The notes: generated by a model from the letters alone, not told the origin. Positions 29,290-38,574 are shown, counted from the first letter of the stretch. The stretch: 64,000 bases of DNA from Neohoeflea coraliihabitans (GCF_019334345.1 NZ_JAHWQX010000003.1:434001-498000), one strand, 5' to 3'. Translations and numbers: made by a program.

Positions 29290-29751
29290 TCAGATTCCGG
29301 TCGGGGCCGAGGGGAGCATGTGGACACCTCTGATCTTCAGCGATCCGTCGGGCTGCGGCTGCATGACATAGAGCGCCGTCCAGTCCTTGCCGTCCGGCGC
29401 CGAGATCAAAACTTCCTGGATGATTGAGCCGTCGCCCGCTTCCTGAGCGCGGCCAAACGCATAATTTCCGGGCCGGAACACCGGTCCATAGCCCTTGCGG
29501 ACCATGGCGCCGAATTGCTCCTCGGTGGGATAGATGGCCTTGATATCGGGGGCGGCAAAACTGTAGGCGGTGGCAATGTCATCCTCCAGAAAGGCCTGGA
29601 TCTGCCCGTCAATCACCTCGCGTGCCAGCTCCACGGCGCTCTTGCCCGTCTCCTGGGCGGCAGCGGGACCGAGTGTGATCCCGCCGGCGGCTGCGGACAG
29701 CGTGAGCAAAATTACGGCGCAGAACGCCCTCATAGCGGTTGCTGATGTCAT
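29290..29751 (-). CDS. exported DUF4864 domain protein
   Basis: The 153-residue protein has a signal peptide (about 1-32, cleavage near 'AAAQE') and an NTF2-like alpha+beta domain: 'VIDGQIQAFLEDDIATAYSF', 'QFGAMVRKGYGPVFRPGNYAFG' and 'YVMQPQPDGSLKIRGVHML', as in DUF4864. Probably periplasmic; function unknown. The start was chosen by AGGAGG 6 bases upstream. It is convergent with tgt, with 28 bases between the stops. Confidence 0.75.
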   Translation of the reverse strand: MTSATAMRAFCAVILLTLSAAAGGITLGPAAAQETGKSAVELAREVIDGQIQAFLEDDIATAYSFAAPDIKAIYPTEEQFGAMVRKGYGPVFRPGNYAFGRAQEAGDGSIIQEVLISAPDGKDWTALYVMQPQPDGSLKIRGVHMLPSAPTGI

Positions 29752-29839
29752 GTCTGGCCTCCTGTCTCGAAGATAGGACGGTGGCGGCGGAAGGAAAGTT
29801 TCGCGTCTCGTGCGCGAAATGAGGAGACATCCGCCGGTT

Positions 29840-30433
29840 TCAATCGACCGAGCGTGCCTCGATCGCCTGGGCGATCTCATCGGCGTCCTTGAGGGTGCGC
29901 ACGATCAGCGGCACGAGCAGGGCGATCGGGTTGCGCTCAAGGCCACGGGCGCGCTGCGCCTCGCGGATCTCGTCAAACTGGGCGCGCAGGCGCGGGATGA
30001 AGCGCATGGTCATGGCAATGGCAAGGGCGATCTTCTCGCGTGGCACGAAGCGGGGCGCATAGCGCAGGCCGGCCATGATGCCATCGACGAATTCGCTGGT
30101 GCGGGTGGTCAGGGTAACCAGGCTGGCGGCAAGAATTAGGACGGCAAAGCGCATCACGACGAAGCCGGCGCCGACAACCCCGCTGTAGAACAGCTGGATG
30201 AGAAAGATCGCCGCAAGAATCCACAGGACCGGCCGCAGGGCTGCAAAAGCGTGATGCGCGCTCAGGCCGGCGAGCCAGAAACCGGCGAGCACCAAAAGCG
30301 CAGCAGGGAGAAGGGCCAGCCAGCTTTCAAAGATGAAGAGCAGCGAGCACAGAACGAGCAAGGCCAGCAACTTCTTGCCGGGGCCAAGCCGGTGCACGAC
30401 AGTGTCGCCGAAAATATACAGATCGGTGATCAT
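29840..30433 (-). CDS. bioN: biotin ECF transporter, transmembrane component BioN
   Basis: The EcfT coupling subunit of the biotin importer. The 197-residue protein has about four to five membrane helices and the two coupling-helix signatures 'AQRARGLE' (xRG) and 'AIEARSVD'. Its start overlaps the bioM stop by 4 bases. It works with BioY (substrate binding) and BioM (ATPase) in the cytoplasmic membrane. Confidence 0.9.
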   Translation of the reverse strand: MITDLYIFGDTVVHRLGPGKKLLALLVLCSLLFIFESWLALLPAALLVLAGFWLAGLSAHHAFAALRPVLWILAAIFLIQLFYSGVVGAGFVVMRFAVLILAASLVTLTTRTSEFVDGIMAGLRYAPRFVPREKIALAIAMTMRFIPRLRAQFDEIREAQRARGLERNPIALLVPLIVRTLKDADEIAQAIEARSVD

Positions 30434-31152
30434 GCCGCCAGCGACCGGTAGCGGTCGGTGACCTCATGCGGCGGGCCATCGGCGATCACCCTGCCTTCAT
30501 CGATCAGGAGAACCCGGTCGAACCCGTCGAGCAGGTCAAGGTCGTGGGTGACGAGCACCACCTGCTGTTCGAGCGCTTCGAGGACGGTGAGCAAGCGGCG
30601 GCGGTTCCACAGATCGAGAAGCGTTGTCGGTTCGTCGAGAACGATCATCGCCGGCTGCATCACCAGAACCCCGGCGAGGGCGACAAGCTGTTTTTCGCCG
30701 CCCGAGAGTTCATGGGTGAAGCGATCGGCGAGCTCGGCGATGCCGAGCCGCTGCATCGTTGCCTTAATGCGCCGGCGCCGTTCATCCGGCGGCAATTTCA
30801 GGTTCTTCAGGCCGAATTCGAGATCCTCGCGGACGATCGGGTAGACAATCTGGTTGTCCGGGTTCTGAAACACGAAGCCGACGTGGCGGCGCAGATGTCG
30901 CAAGGCGTCCGCCGCGCTGTCACCTGCCTTTGGATCCGGGCCTGCGCCCTGGTCTGGAGCCACGGGTGCGGAGCCCAGCCGGACATGGCCGCGCGTCGGT
31001 TTTTCCAGCCCGTTGAACAGACGGGCAAGAGTGCTCTTGCCCGAGCCGTTGCGGCCGATAATGCCGATACGTCGGTCGCCAAGAGTGAGATTGATGTCAT
31101 GCAGGACCGGGCGGCCGCCCTTGGCGACCGACACGTTTTCAAAGACGATCAT
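30430..31152 (-). CDS. bioM: biotin ECF transporter ATPase BioM
   Basis: The 240-residue ABC ATPase of the ECF type has Walker A 'GRNGSGKST' near residue 34, Q-loop 'FVFQNPDNQIV', signature 'LSGGEKQLVALAG', Walker B 'MIVLDEPTTLLD' and switch His 'VLVTHDLDLL'. It powers biotin uptake through BioN and BioY. It follows bioY by 19 bases and overlaps bioN, giving the operon bioY-bioM-bioN, the rhizobial order. Confidence 0.92.
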   Translation of the reverse strand: MIVFENVSVAKGGRPVLHDINLTLGDRRIGIIGRNGSGKSTLARLFNGLEKPTRGHVRLGSAPVAPDQGAGPDPKAGDSAADALRHLRRHVGFVFQNPDNQIVYPIVREDLEFGLKNLKLPPDERRRRIKATMQRLGIAELADRFTHELSGGEKQLVALAGVLVMQPAMIVLDEPTTLLDLWNRRRLLTVLEALEQQVVLVTHDLDLLDGFDRVLLIDEGRVIADGPPHEVTDRYRSLAA

Positions 31153-31171
31153 CGCCCGCCCGGTCCGTGGC

Positions 31172-31741
31172 TCAGGCGGCCGAAGGGCGGTCGGCGCGCT
31201 CGGCTTCGATCAGCGGATAGGAGCGCTTGACGGTAACGATGACCACCGCGGCAATCAGGGCCTTGACGATATCGCCGGGAATGAACGGCGCCGAGCCGGC
31301 CGCGGCCGTGGCGACCGGGATGTCGGCGACGGCGGCACTCCACGGAATGCCGATGGCATACAGAACGACAATGCCGCCAAACACGCAGATGAGAAAGGAG
31401 GAGACATAATTCAGGCGGTGCCAGAAGCGTTCGGTGAGAAAGCCGATCACCACAGCGGCGACGATCCAGCCGATCAGATAGCCGCCGGTCGGGCCGAAAA
31501 AGACGGCGAAACCGCCGCGCCCGCCCGACAGCAGCGGCAGGCCGATGGCGACAAGAACGAGGAACAGGATGACCGACAGGCCGCCGCGCGTGGCGCCGAG
31601 CACGCCGCCGGCGAGCATGATGCCGAGCGACTGGGCGGTAATCGGGACGTTGATCAACGGAATGATGATTGGCGGAAACAGCGCCAGGGCGGCAATGATG
31701 GCAGCAAAAAGGGCAATAAATACAATATCTCTGATAGACAT
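31172..31741 (-). CDS. bioY: biotin transporter substrate-binding component BioY
   Basis: The 189-residue S-component has six predicted membrane helices and the BioY signatures 'GVLGATRGGLSVILFLVLV' and 'FFGPTGGYLIGWI'. It binds biotin with high affinity and transports it with BioM and BioN. GGAG lies 9 bases before the ATG. A strong GC-rich hairpin sits in its leader. No clear BioR box (TTATMKATAA) was found near the start. Confidence 0.92.
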   Translation of the reverse strand: MSIRDIVFIALFAAIIAALALFPPIIIPLINVPITAQSLGIMLAGGVLGATRGGLSVILFLVLVAIGLPLLSGGRGGFAVFFGPTGGYLIGWIVAAVVIGFLTERFWHRLNYVSSFLICVFGGIVVLYAIGIPWSAAVADIPVATAAAGSAPFIPGDIVKALIAAVVIVTVKRSYPLIEAERADRPSAA

Positions 31742-31764
31742 TTTTCGTTCTCCGAAAGTCTCCC

Positions 31765-31806
31765 GTCCGGTCCTGGCGCAGCTTCCGCTGCGGCAGGTTC
31801 TCGGAC
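31765..31806 (-). promoter_or_regulatory. two-tier stem-loop in the bioY 5' leader
   Basis: On the transcript an inner hairpin CCTGcCGCAGC / GCTGCGcCAGG with a GGAA tetraloop (10 pairs, one mismatch) is enclosed by an outer 5-bp stem GTCCG/CGGAC. It ends 24 bases before the bioY start, next to the ribosome site. It matches no riboswitch consensus I know (TPP and cobalamin cores were checked); it may be an attenuator or a chance GC-rich fold. Confidence 0.35.
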
Positions 31807-31920
31807 CAACAGCCGATGGTTACAACATGACGCAGCGCAAGAACAGGCGTTGATGGCTGCCCGTCAGGCTCTATCGACAGAAAAGGTGCGGCGCAGGCGG
31901 AGCGGACGCGCCAAGTCGGT

Positions 31921-32889
31921 TTACGGCACGAGAATCGATTTGCCGATGGCGCCGCGCTCGAGGATGCGGTTGAGAACCGCTGGCGCTTCGGCAAGCGGCC
32001 ATTCGCCCTCGACATGCGGCCGCACCTTGCCTTCCTGATGCCAGGCGAACAGCTCGCGCATGTTGTCGGCGAAGGCACGCGGCTGATGCCGGGTGAAGGC
32101 GCCCCAGAACACGCCGACCAGGGAAAATTCCTTCAGAAGGGCAATATTGACGGGCAGTTTCGGGATTTCGCCGGAGGCGAAGCCGATGACCAGGTAACGG
32201 CCATGCCGCGCCATGGCTCGGCTGGCCGCGTCAAATGCCGCCCCGCCAACCGGATCGAAGACAACATCGGCGCCCTTGCCGCCAGTGGCTTCCTTCAGCG
32301 CAGTCTTGAGATCGTCGTAGGGCAGGGCGGCATCGGCGCCCTCTTTCAGGCAGGTGTCGCGCTTGGCTTGCGAGGATGCGACGGCGATGACGCGGGCGCC
32401 CATCGCCTTGCCGCACTGGATGGCCCCGATGCCGGTGGCGCCTGCAGCGCCGAGCACCACCAGCGTTTCGCCGGCCTTGAGGGCGCCGCGCTGCTTGAGC
32501 GCATAGTGCGACGTGCCCCAGGCGCACATCAAGGCGCAGGCTTCACCGTATTGCATCGAGTCCGGCATCTTGAAGACGCTGTCCTGCGCTGCGGCCAGTT
32601 TTTCCGCGTAGCCGCCGAGGGCAACGGTTGCGACGCAGCGATCGCCGACCTTCAGGCCGGTGACCTTGTCGCCGACCGCGCAAATGGTTCCGGCGGCTTC
32701 CATGCCCGGAACGAAGGGGGTTTCGGGGCGGGCCTGATAGAGGCCCTTGACGAGCAGGCCATCGGGGAAATTCACGCCGGCGGCCTGCGTGGCAATGACG
32801 ACCTCATCGGCGGCGGGCTGCGGGTCGGGCCGTTCGCCGTAAACCAGATCGTCAACGGATCCGTACTGATTGCAGATGATCGCTTTCAT
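31921..32889 (-). CDS. NADPH:quinone oxidoreductase / zinc-independent MDR-family reductase
   Basis: The 322-residue medium-chain reductase has an N-terminal GroES-like domain and a Rossmann domain with 'LGAAGATGIGAIQCGKAMGA' near 146. The zinc ligands of alcohol dehydrogenases are absent, as in QOR and acyl-CoA (crotonyl/acrylyl) reductase-like enzymes. The substrate is unclear: quinone, or an alpha,beta-unsaturated carbonyl. It follows the TetR gene with 4 bases between, so they form one unit, and the divergent SDR / phosphotransferase operon may be functionally related. Confidence 0.82.
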   Translation of the reverse strand: MKAIICNQYGSVDDLVYGERPDPQPAADEVVIATQAAGVNFPDGLLVKGLYQARPETPFVPGMEAAGTICAVGDKVTGLKVGDRCVATVALGGYAEKLAAAQDSVFKMPDSMQYGEACALMCAWGTSHYALKQRGALKAGETLVVLGAAGATGIGAIQCGKAMGARVIAVASSQAKRDTCLKEGADAALPYDDLKTALKEATGGKGADVVFDPVGGAAFDAASRAMARHGRYLVIGFASGEIPKLPVNIALLKEFSLVGVFWGAFTRHQPRAFADNMRELFAWHQEGKVRPHVEGEWPLAEAPAVLNRILERGAIGKSILVP

Positions 32890-32893
32890 AAGT

Positions 32894-33589
32894 TCATACC
32901 TTGTTTTGCGGGCGCGCTTTTGCGCCCGGCACCGGAGTTTGGCCGCCGTGAGCGAGCATGCGCAGGCTGTAGGACGTGCATTCGTCAGCCAGGGCAGAAA
33001 TGGCCGCATCGTCCTGCCCGGGACGCGGGGTGTACCAGGTGATCGGGCCGTTGAGAGCGCTGAACAGCTGGTTCAGGGCGATCTTCGGCGTGAGGAAGTC
33101 AATGTCGCCGCTGCGCCGCGCGGCCTGCAGGGCGGCGAGAAAATGTTCGGCGTAGGCGTCGCGCAATCCGGCCAGTTCTTCCAGGGTGGCATGTTCGCGG
33201 GCCGGCAGGGCGCTGCGCCGCATCAATTCGACCCCTTCGGCGACCACCTTCTGGAAGGGCTGGGTGCGGATGACCGACATGACATGCGCGCGGCACATCG
33301 CGGCCAGGCGATCTCCCGGTGGCATGGCGGCGGTGATGAGCGGTTCGATGGCTTCGAAATTGGCCGCCATGCCGGCGCGGTAGACATCGAAGAAGACGTC
33401 CGCCTTGGAGGCATAGTGGTGGTAGATGCGGCCCTTGGTGGAGCCGATGGCGGCAGCGACCGCGTCGAGACTCGTCGCCGCGAATCCATGCCTTTGAAAG
33501 CACAGGGCGGCGCCCTTGAGGATTTCCAGACGCGAGAGCTGGCTGTCCTGCTGGCGGCGGTATCGGTGCGGTTTGGCCGGCGAAGTCAT
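32894..33589 (-). CDS. TetR/AcrR family transcriptional regulator
   Basis: The 231-residue protein has an N-terminal helix-turn-helix 'LEILKGAALCFQRHGFAATS' followed by 'AAAIGSTKGRIYHHYASKAD', the standard TetR pattern, and an all-helical ligand domain. It lies first in a two-gene unit with the quinone oxidoreductase and is divergent from the SDR / valine-catabolism operon. A perfect 20-base palindrome between the divergent starts is the likely operator, so it should repress both directions until an inducer, perhaps an acyl-CoA, binds. The start was set at 'MTSPAKP'; nine more codons are possible upstream. Confidence 0.88.
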   Translation of the reverse strand: MTSPAKPHRYRRQQDSQLSRLEILKGAALCFQRHGFAATSLDAVAAAIGSTKGRIYHHYASKADVFFDVYRAGMAANFEAIEPLITAAMPPGDRLAAMCRAHVMSVIRTQPFQKVVAEGVELMRRSALPAREHATLEELAGLRDAYAEHFLAALQAARRSGDIDFLTPKIALNQLFSALNGPITWYTPRPGQDDAAISALADECTSYSLRMLAHGGQTPVPGAKARPQNKV

Positions 33590-33679
33590 CGGAAATGCGT
33601 TATCCTTGCCCGGCATCCCGGCCGGTCGTGCGCCCGGCGGATTGAAATTGCATCGGGGCTTGCGAAGCCGGGCAAGATG

Positions 33680-33699
33680 AACATACTATGGAGTATGTT
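33680..33699. promoter_or_regulatory. palindromic operator, probably for the TetR regulator
   Basis: AACATACT-ATGG-AGTATGTT: perfect 8-bp arms around a 4-base centre, an AT-rich island in GC-rich DNA. It is 91 bases from the TetR start and 53 bases from the SDR start. Confidence 0.75.
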
Positions 33700-33751
33700 G
33701 TCAATTGGCGCTCTGGTGGCCTTCACCGGAATGCATGTGGAGATTTCCTTT

Positions 33752-34588
33752 ATGAACGCGGCCGCACAGACCTATCTCGGAAACCTTTTCGGCCTCGAGG
33801 GCAAGGTGGCGCTGGTCACCGGCGGCGCGACCGGGATCGGCCGGATGCTTGCCACGGGCCTGGTCAGCGCCGGTGCGCATGTCCTGATCGCATCGCGCAA
33901 GGGTGGCGATTGCGAGGCGGTTGCCGGCGAGATCAACGCGCTGGGGCTGGCCGGTTCTGCCGAAGGTTTTGCCGGAGATGTCGGCAGCGAGGAGGGTGTC
34001 GCGGATCTGGCGGCGGCGGTGCAGGGCCGCACGAAACGGCTTGATATTCTCATCAACAATGCCGGCACATCCTGGGGGGCGCCGTTCGAAGAGTTTCCCT
34101 ACAGCGCATGGGCGCGCGTCATGAACGTCAATGTCACCGGCCTGTTTCATCTGACTCGCGAGCTGATGCCGCTGTTGCAATCTTCGGCATCGGCCGATGA
34201 TCCGGCACGCATCATCAATCTCGGCTCGATCATGGGCGATGCGCCGCTTGCCGACGGTGCCTATTCCTATTCCGCCTCGAAGGCGGCGGTGCACCAGCTG
34301 ACGCGCATCCTGGCCGAGGAATTCGCCGGTCGGCACATTACCGTCAACGCTTTTGCGCCGGGCCCGTTTCAGTCCAAGATGACCGCCTTTGCCACGACCA
34401 CCGAGGATCAGGTGGACAAGGTCAGCGCCAATGTACCGCTGGGGCGCATCGGTGCGCCGGAAGACATTGCCGGTGCGGCGATCTATCTGTGCTCGCAAGC
34501 CGGCGCCTATATCACCGGTGCCATCCTGCCGATTGATGGCGGCCTGTCGGTCAGTCACGGCATCACGCTGTTTCAGGACGCCCACTGA
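33752..34588 (+). CDS. short-chain dehydrogenase/reductase
   Basis: The 278-residue classical SDR has cofactor motif '[10 protein letters not shown]' near residue 22, 'NNAGTSWG', catalytic '[20 protein letters not shown]' with YSASK, and '[11 protein letters not shown]' at the C-terminus. Arg/Lys after beta-2 ('IASRKGGD') suggests NADP. It is first in the operon downstream of the TetR palindrome and its stop overlaps the next start (TGATG). Related SDRs flank ACAD10-type kinases in fatty-acid catabolic operons; the substrate is probably a hydroxyacyl or branched acyl compound, but this is inferred. Confidence 0.82.
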   Translation: MNAAAQTYLGNLFGLEGKVALVTGGATGIGRMLATGLVSAGAHVLIASRKGGDCEAVAGEINALGLAGSAEGFAGDVGSEEGVADLAAAVQGRTKRLDILINNAGTSWGAPFEEFPYSAWARVMNVNVTGLFHLTRELMPLLQSSASADDPARIINLGSIMGDAPLADGAYSYSASKAAVHQLTRILAEEFAGRHITVNAFAPGPFQSKMTAFATTTEDQVDKVSANVPLGRIGAPEDIAGAAIYLCSQAGAYITGAILPIDGGLSVSHGITLFQDAH

Positions 34589-35619
34589 TGGATACGGACA
34601 CCAGCACATTCGATCTCGAGGCGCTCGCCGACGAATTGCACGAGATCGTTCCCGGTTTCTCCGGCCTGCATGCGCTGGAAAAATTCAGCGATGGCCAATC
34701 CAATCCGACCTACAAGGTGGTCGCCGACAGCGGCACCTATGTGATGCGCGCCAAGCCGCCCGGACAGCTTCTCAAATCGGCGCATCAGGTCGATCGCGAA
34801 TATCGCGTCATGAAAGCGCTCGGCGCCGCCGGCGTGCCGGTGCCGAAGATGCTGGCGCTGGCCGGTGAAGACAGCGCCATCCGGCGCATGTATTTCGTCA
34901 TGGAACTGGTTGAGGGCCGGATCTTTTGGGATCCGACGCTGCCGGGAATGTCGAATGCCGACCGCAGCGGCATTTATGACGCCATGAATGCAACGCTGGC
35001 AAAGTTGCACATGGTGGACCCGGAACAGGCGGAGCTTGCGGATTTCGGCCGGCCCGGCAATTATTTCGGGCGGCAGGTCAAGCGCTGGAGCGAGCAGTAT
35101 GTGAACAGCAAGACCGAGGATCTGCCGGACATGAACCGGCTGATGGCCTGGCTTGCCGATCATCTCGTCGATGATGAGGGTGCCGCCTCGGTGGTGCACG
35201 GCGATTTCCGCCTCGACAACATGATCTTCGCGGCGCACGAGCCGGAGGTCCTGGCGGTGATCGACTGGGAACTGTCGACGCTCGGCAATCCGCTCGCCGA
35301 TCTCGCCTATCAGTGCATGCAGTTGCGGCTGCCACACGACAGCGGGTTCAAGGGCCTGGGCGGCCTCGACCGCGCCGAACTCGGGATTCCGAGCGAGGAA
35401 GAATATGTGGCGCGCTATGCCGAGCGCACCGGTGCGAGGATCGACAACTGGCCATTCTACATCGCCTTCTCCTTCTTCCGGCTGGCCTCGATTCTGCAAG
35501 GCGTTTACAAGCGGGCGCTCGACGGCAATGCCTCGAACCCCGAGCGGGCCCGCGAGATCGGCAAGTCGGTGCCGCTGATGGCGCAGATGGCCTGCGCGGT
35601 GATCGACGCGGCGGACTAG
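34588..35619 (+). CDS. ACAD10-like aminoglycoside-phosphotransferase-fold kinase
   Basis: The 343-residue APH-fold protein has an N-lobe with '[12 protein letters not shown]' and a Lys in 'YVMRAKPPG', Brenner motif '[13 protein letters not shown]' near residue 205, and the DFG-equivalent '[19 protein letters not shown]'. It resembles the phosphotransferase domain of ACAD10/ACAD11 and LvaA of levulinate catabolism, which phosphorylate 4-hydroxyacyl-CoAs so that the hydroxyl can leave. An acyl-CoA dehydrogenase gene lies downstream. It is unlikely to be an antibiotic-resistance gene given this context. Confidence 0.82.
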   Translation: MDTDTSTFDLEALADELHEIVPGFSGLHALEKFSDGQSNPTYKVVADSGTYVMRAKPPGQLLKSAHQVDREYRVMKALGAAGVPVPKMLALAGEDSAIRRMYFVMELVEGRIFWDPTLPGMSNADRSGIYDAMNATLAKLHMVDPEQAELADFGRPGNYFGRQVKRWSEQYVNSKTEDLPDMNRLMAWLADHLVDDEGAASVVHGDFRLDNMIFAAHEPEVLAVIDWELSTLGNPLADLAYQCMQLRLPHDSGFKGLGGLDRAELGIPSEEEYVARYAERTGARIDNWPFYIAFSFFRLASILQGVYKRALDGNASNPERAREIGKSVPLMAQMACAVIDAAD

Positions 35620-35818
35620 TTCGCCGGAGCTTGGCTGCACGGCGCAATCCGGGCGGCTGACCTCGCCCGAACTATAAATTCTGCACAACGGATGCCGAGA
35701 ATCGCGGCTTGAATTGCACTCCTTTCGGCTGCACTGTGGCGGCCGAGCAGAAATGTGCCGGTCGATCCCCCGTCCCGGAGTGGCGCTCGACCGGCTGATC
35801 ATTCGGGAGGATGCAGGC

Positions 35819-37318
35819 ATGGACGAACTCACCCATTATATCGGCGGCAAGCATGTGAAGGGCCGTTCGGGCCGTTTTGCGGACATCTACAATCCGGCAA
35901 CCGGCGAAGTGCAGTCGAAGGTGCCGCTGGCCAATGGCAGCGAACTGGATGAAGCGGTGGCGATCGCCGCTGAGGCACAGATCGGCTGGGCGGCGACCAA
36001 CCCGCAGAAGCGGGCGCGGGTGCTGATGAAATTCGTCGATCTTCTGCATCAGAACATGGACAAGCTCGCCGAAGCGCTGTCGCGGGAGCACGGCAAGACC
36101 ATTCCCGATGCCAAGGGCGACATCATCCGCGGCCTGGAAGTGGCGGAATTCTGCTTCGGCGCGCCGCATCTTCTCAAGGGCGAATTCACCGAGGGCGCCG
36201 GACCGGGGATCGACATGTACTCGCTGCGCCAGCCGCTCGGCGTCGTGGCCGGCATCACGCCGTTCAATTTTCCCGCAATGATCCCTATGTGGAAGTTCTG
36301 CCCGGCGATTGCGGCGGGCAATGCCTTCATCCTCAAGCCGTCGGAACGCGATCCCTCTGTGCCGCTGATGCTCGCCGAGCTGATGAGCGAAGCCGGCCTT
36401 CCGGACGGTATCCTCAACGTGGTCAATGGCGACAAGGAGGCGGTCGACGGGATTCTCGATCATCCGCTGATCATGGCCATCGGTTTCGTCGGTTCGACGC
36501 CGATCGCCGAGTATATTTACGGACGTGGCTGCTCGAACGGCAAGCGCGTGCAGTGTTTCGGCGGCGCCAAGAACCACATGATCATCATGCCCGATGCCGA
36601 TCTCGACCAGGCGGTCGATGCGCTGGTCGGGGCAGGCTACGGTGCGGCTGGCGAACGCTGTATGGCGATTTCGGTGGCGGTCCCCGTTGGCGATGCGACC
36701 GCCGACCGGCTGGTGGAAAAGTTGGCGCCACGTGTCGAGGCGCTGAAGATCGGCCCCTATACGGATGGCAATGATGTCGACTTCGGCCCGCTGGTGACGG
36801 CGCAGGCGCGCGACCGGGTACTGGGCCTTGTCAATTCCGGCGTCGAGCAGGGTGCCGAGCTTGTCGTCGATGGCCGCGATTTTTCGATGCAGGGCTATGA
36901 AAACGGCTATTTCGTTGGCGGCTGCCTGTTCGATCGTGTCACCCGCGACATGGACATCTACAAGCAGGAGATTTTTGGTCCGGTGCTGTGCGTGGCGCGG
37001 GCCGAGAATTACGAGGAAGCGCTGCGCCTGCCGATGGAAAACGACTATGGCAACGGCACGGCGATCTTCACCCGTGACGGCGATGCGGCCCGCGATTTCG
37101 TCAGCCGCATCAATGTCGGCATGGTCGGCGTCAATGTGCCGATCCCGGTGCCGCTCGCCTATCATACCTTCGGCGGCTGGAAGAAATCGGGCTTCGGCGA
37201 TCTCAACCAGCACGGCCCCGACGCATTCCGCTTTTATACCCGAACCAAGACAGTGACCTCCCGCTGGCCGTCGGGTGTGAAGGAAGGCGCGGAGTTCGTC
37301 ATTCCGACCATGAACTAG
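35819..37318 (+). CDS. mmsA: CoA-acylating methylmalonate-semialdehyde dehydrogenase
   Basis: Converts methylmalonate semialdehyde plus CoA and NAD to propionyl-CoA and CO2, the end of valine degradation. The 499-residue ALDH has 'ITPFNFPAMIPMWKF' near 142, 'GSTPIAEYI', 'GGAKNHMIIMPDAD' in place of the usual ALDH Glu motif, and catalytic Cys in 'GYGAAGERCMAISVAVPVG', all typical of MmsA. The start after GGGAGG was chosen; the frame is open 35 codons upstream. A 200-base spacer and a downstream hairpin suggest some independent regulation within the operon. Confidence 0.95.
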   Translation: MDELTHYIGGKHVKGRSGRFADIYNPATGEVQSKVPLANGSELDEAVAIAAEAQIGWAATNPQKRARVLMKFVDLLHQNMDKLAEALSREHGKTIPDAKGDIIRGLEVAEFCFGAPHLLKGEFTEGAGPGIDMYSLRQPLGVVAGITPFNFPAMIPMWKFCPAIAAGNAFILKPSERDPSVPLMLAELMSEAGLPDGILNVVNGDKEAVDGILDHPLIMAIGFVGSTPIAEYIYGRGCSNGKRVQCFGGAKNHMIIMPDADLDQAVDALVGAGYGAAGERCMAISVAVPVGDATADRLVEKLAPRVEALKIGPYTDGNDVDFGPLVTAQARDRVLGLVNSGVEQGAELVVDGRDFSMQGYENGYFVGGCLFDRVTRDMDIYKQEIFGPVLCVARAENYEEALRLPMENDYGNGTAIFTRDGDAARDFVSRINVGMVGVNVPIPVPLAYHTFGGWKKSGFGDLNQHGPDAFRFYTRTKTVTSRWPSGVKEGAEFVIPTMN

Positions 37319-37353
37319 GGTCCTGATCCTGGCCGTGAGCCGGAAAACCACAA

Positions 37354-37378
37354 CCCGGCGCGAACTGGCCGCGCCGGG
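37354..37378 (+). other. intercistronic stem-loop after mmsA
   Basis: A perfect 9-bp stem CCCGGCGCG/CGCGCCGGG with a 7-base loop and no T-run. It probably stabilises the upstream message or slows read-through into the acyl-CoA dehydrogenase gene. Confidence 0.45.
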
Positions 37379-37425
37379 GAGCGGGTTCTCCGACAGGTCG
37401 CAAATACCAAGCGGGAGGGAATGAC

Positions 37426-38574
37426 GTGGATTTTGCACTGAGTGAAGAACAGGGCGCCTTCTACGAGATGGCGCGTGAATTCGGCGCCGCGGAGATTGCC
37501 CCGCATGCTCATGAATGGGAACAGCAGGGCACCATTCCGCGCGAGATCTTCGAGGCGCTGGCGGGCCTTGGCCTCGGCGGCATCTATGTGCCGGAAGAGG
37601 ATGGCGGCTCGGGCCTGTCGCGGCTTGACGCGACGCTGATCTTCGAGTCCCTGTCGCAGGCCTGTCCCTCGGTCGCGGCGTTCTTGTCGATCCACAATAT
37701 GTGCGCCTGGATGGTGGCGAGTTGGGGATCGGAAGAGCTCAAGGCCAAGTGGCTGGCAAAGATCATCTCGATGGAAACGATCGCCTCCTACTGCCTGACC
37801 GAGCCGGGTTCGGGTTCGGACGCGGCGGCTTTGCGCACCAAGGCCGAGCGCAGCAATGAAGGCTATGTGCTGAACGGCAGCAAGGCATTCATTTCCGGTG
37901 GCGGCTATTCCGATGTCTACCTGGTGATGTGCCGCACCGGCGGTTCGGGCCCGAAAGGGATCTCGACGCTGCTGGTGGAAAGCGATGCGCCCGGCCTGTC
38001 CTTCGGCGCGCCGGAAGACAAGATGGGCTGGCGCGCCCAGCCCACCTCGGATGTGCTCTTCGATAATTGCCGGGTGGATGCCGGCAACCTGCTTGGCGAA
38101 GAAGGCGCCGGGTTCCGCTACGCCATGAAGGGGCTTGACGGCGGCCGGCTGAACATTTCCGCCTGTGCGCTTGGTGGCGCCCAATCGGCGCTCGACAAGG
38201 CGCTGGCCTATATGGGCGAACGCAAGGCCTTCGGTCAGCCGCTCGATCAGTTCCAGGCGCTGCAGTTCCGCCTCGCCGACATGGAGATCGCGCTGCAATC
38301 CTCCCGGACCTTCCTGCGCCAGGCGGCCTGGAAGCTCGATCAGCAGGCGGCGGATGCGAGCAAATACTGCGCCATGGCGAAACGGCTGGTCACCGATCAG
38401 GCCTTCGACGTCGCCAATCAGGCGTTGCAGTTGCATGGCGGCTATGGCTATCTCGCCGACTACGGCATCGAGAAGATCGTGCGCGATCTGCGCGTGCATC
38501 AGATTCTCGAGGGAACCAATGAAATCATGCGATTGATCGTATCGCGGGCCATGTTGCAGGAGCGTCAGGCGTGA
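37426..38574 (+). CDS. acyl-CoA dehydrogenase, isobutyryl-CoA dehydrogenase type
   Basis: The 382-residue FAD-dependent dehydrogenase has substrate/FAD motif 'YCLTEPGSGSDAAAL' near 122, 'KAFISGGGYSDVYLVM', and C-terminal 'ILEGTNEIMRLIVSRAML' with the catalytic Glu. Its similarity to ACAD8 and its place between mmsA and the 3-hydroxyisobutyryl-CoA hydrolase gene point to isobutyryl-CoA to methacrylyl-CoA. It starts with GTG behind GGGAGGGA; its stop overlaps the next start (GTGA). A broader branched-chain substrate range is possible. Confidence 0.88.
   Translation: MDFALSEEQGAFYEMAREFGAAEIAPHAHEWEQQGTIPREIFEALAGLGLGGIYVPEEDGGSGLSRLDATLIFESLSQACPSVAAFLSIHNMCAWMVASWGSEELKAKWLAKIISMETIASYCLTEPGSGSDAAALRTKAERSNEGYVLNGSKAFISGGGYSDVYLVMCRTGGSGPKGISTLLVESDAPGLSFGAPEDKMGWRAQPTSDVLFDNCRVDAGNLLGEEGAGFRYAMKGLDGGRLNISACALGGAQSALDKALAYMGERKAFGQPLDQFQALQFRLADMEIALQSSRTFLRQAAWKLDQQAADASKYCAMAKRLVTDQAFDVANQALQLHGGYGYLADYGIEKIVRDLRVHQILEGTNEIMRLIVSRAMLQERQA

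Noticed and set aside
31742-31920. TPP or cobalamin riboswitch before bioY
   Set aside because: Neither the CUGAGA/ACCUGAUCUGG core of TPP nor the B12-box GCCACUGU is present; only a generic hairpin.
34588-35619. Aminoglycoside resistance gene
   Set aside because: APH fold is present, but similarity is to ACAD10-type kinases and the operon is for acyl catabolism.
35675-35687. The 13-mer TAAATTCTGCACA occurs upstream of mmsA and again near 56806 upstream of the BMP operon
   Set aside because: A few tens of random 13-mer matches are expected in a 64-kb window, and flanking bases do not extend the match; promoter positions alone are not enough.
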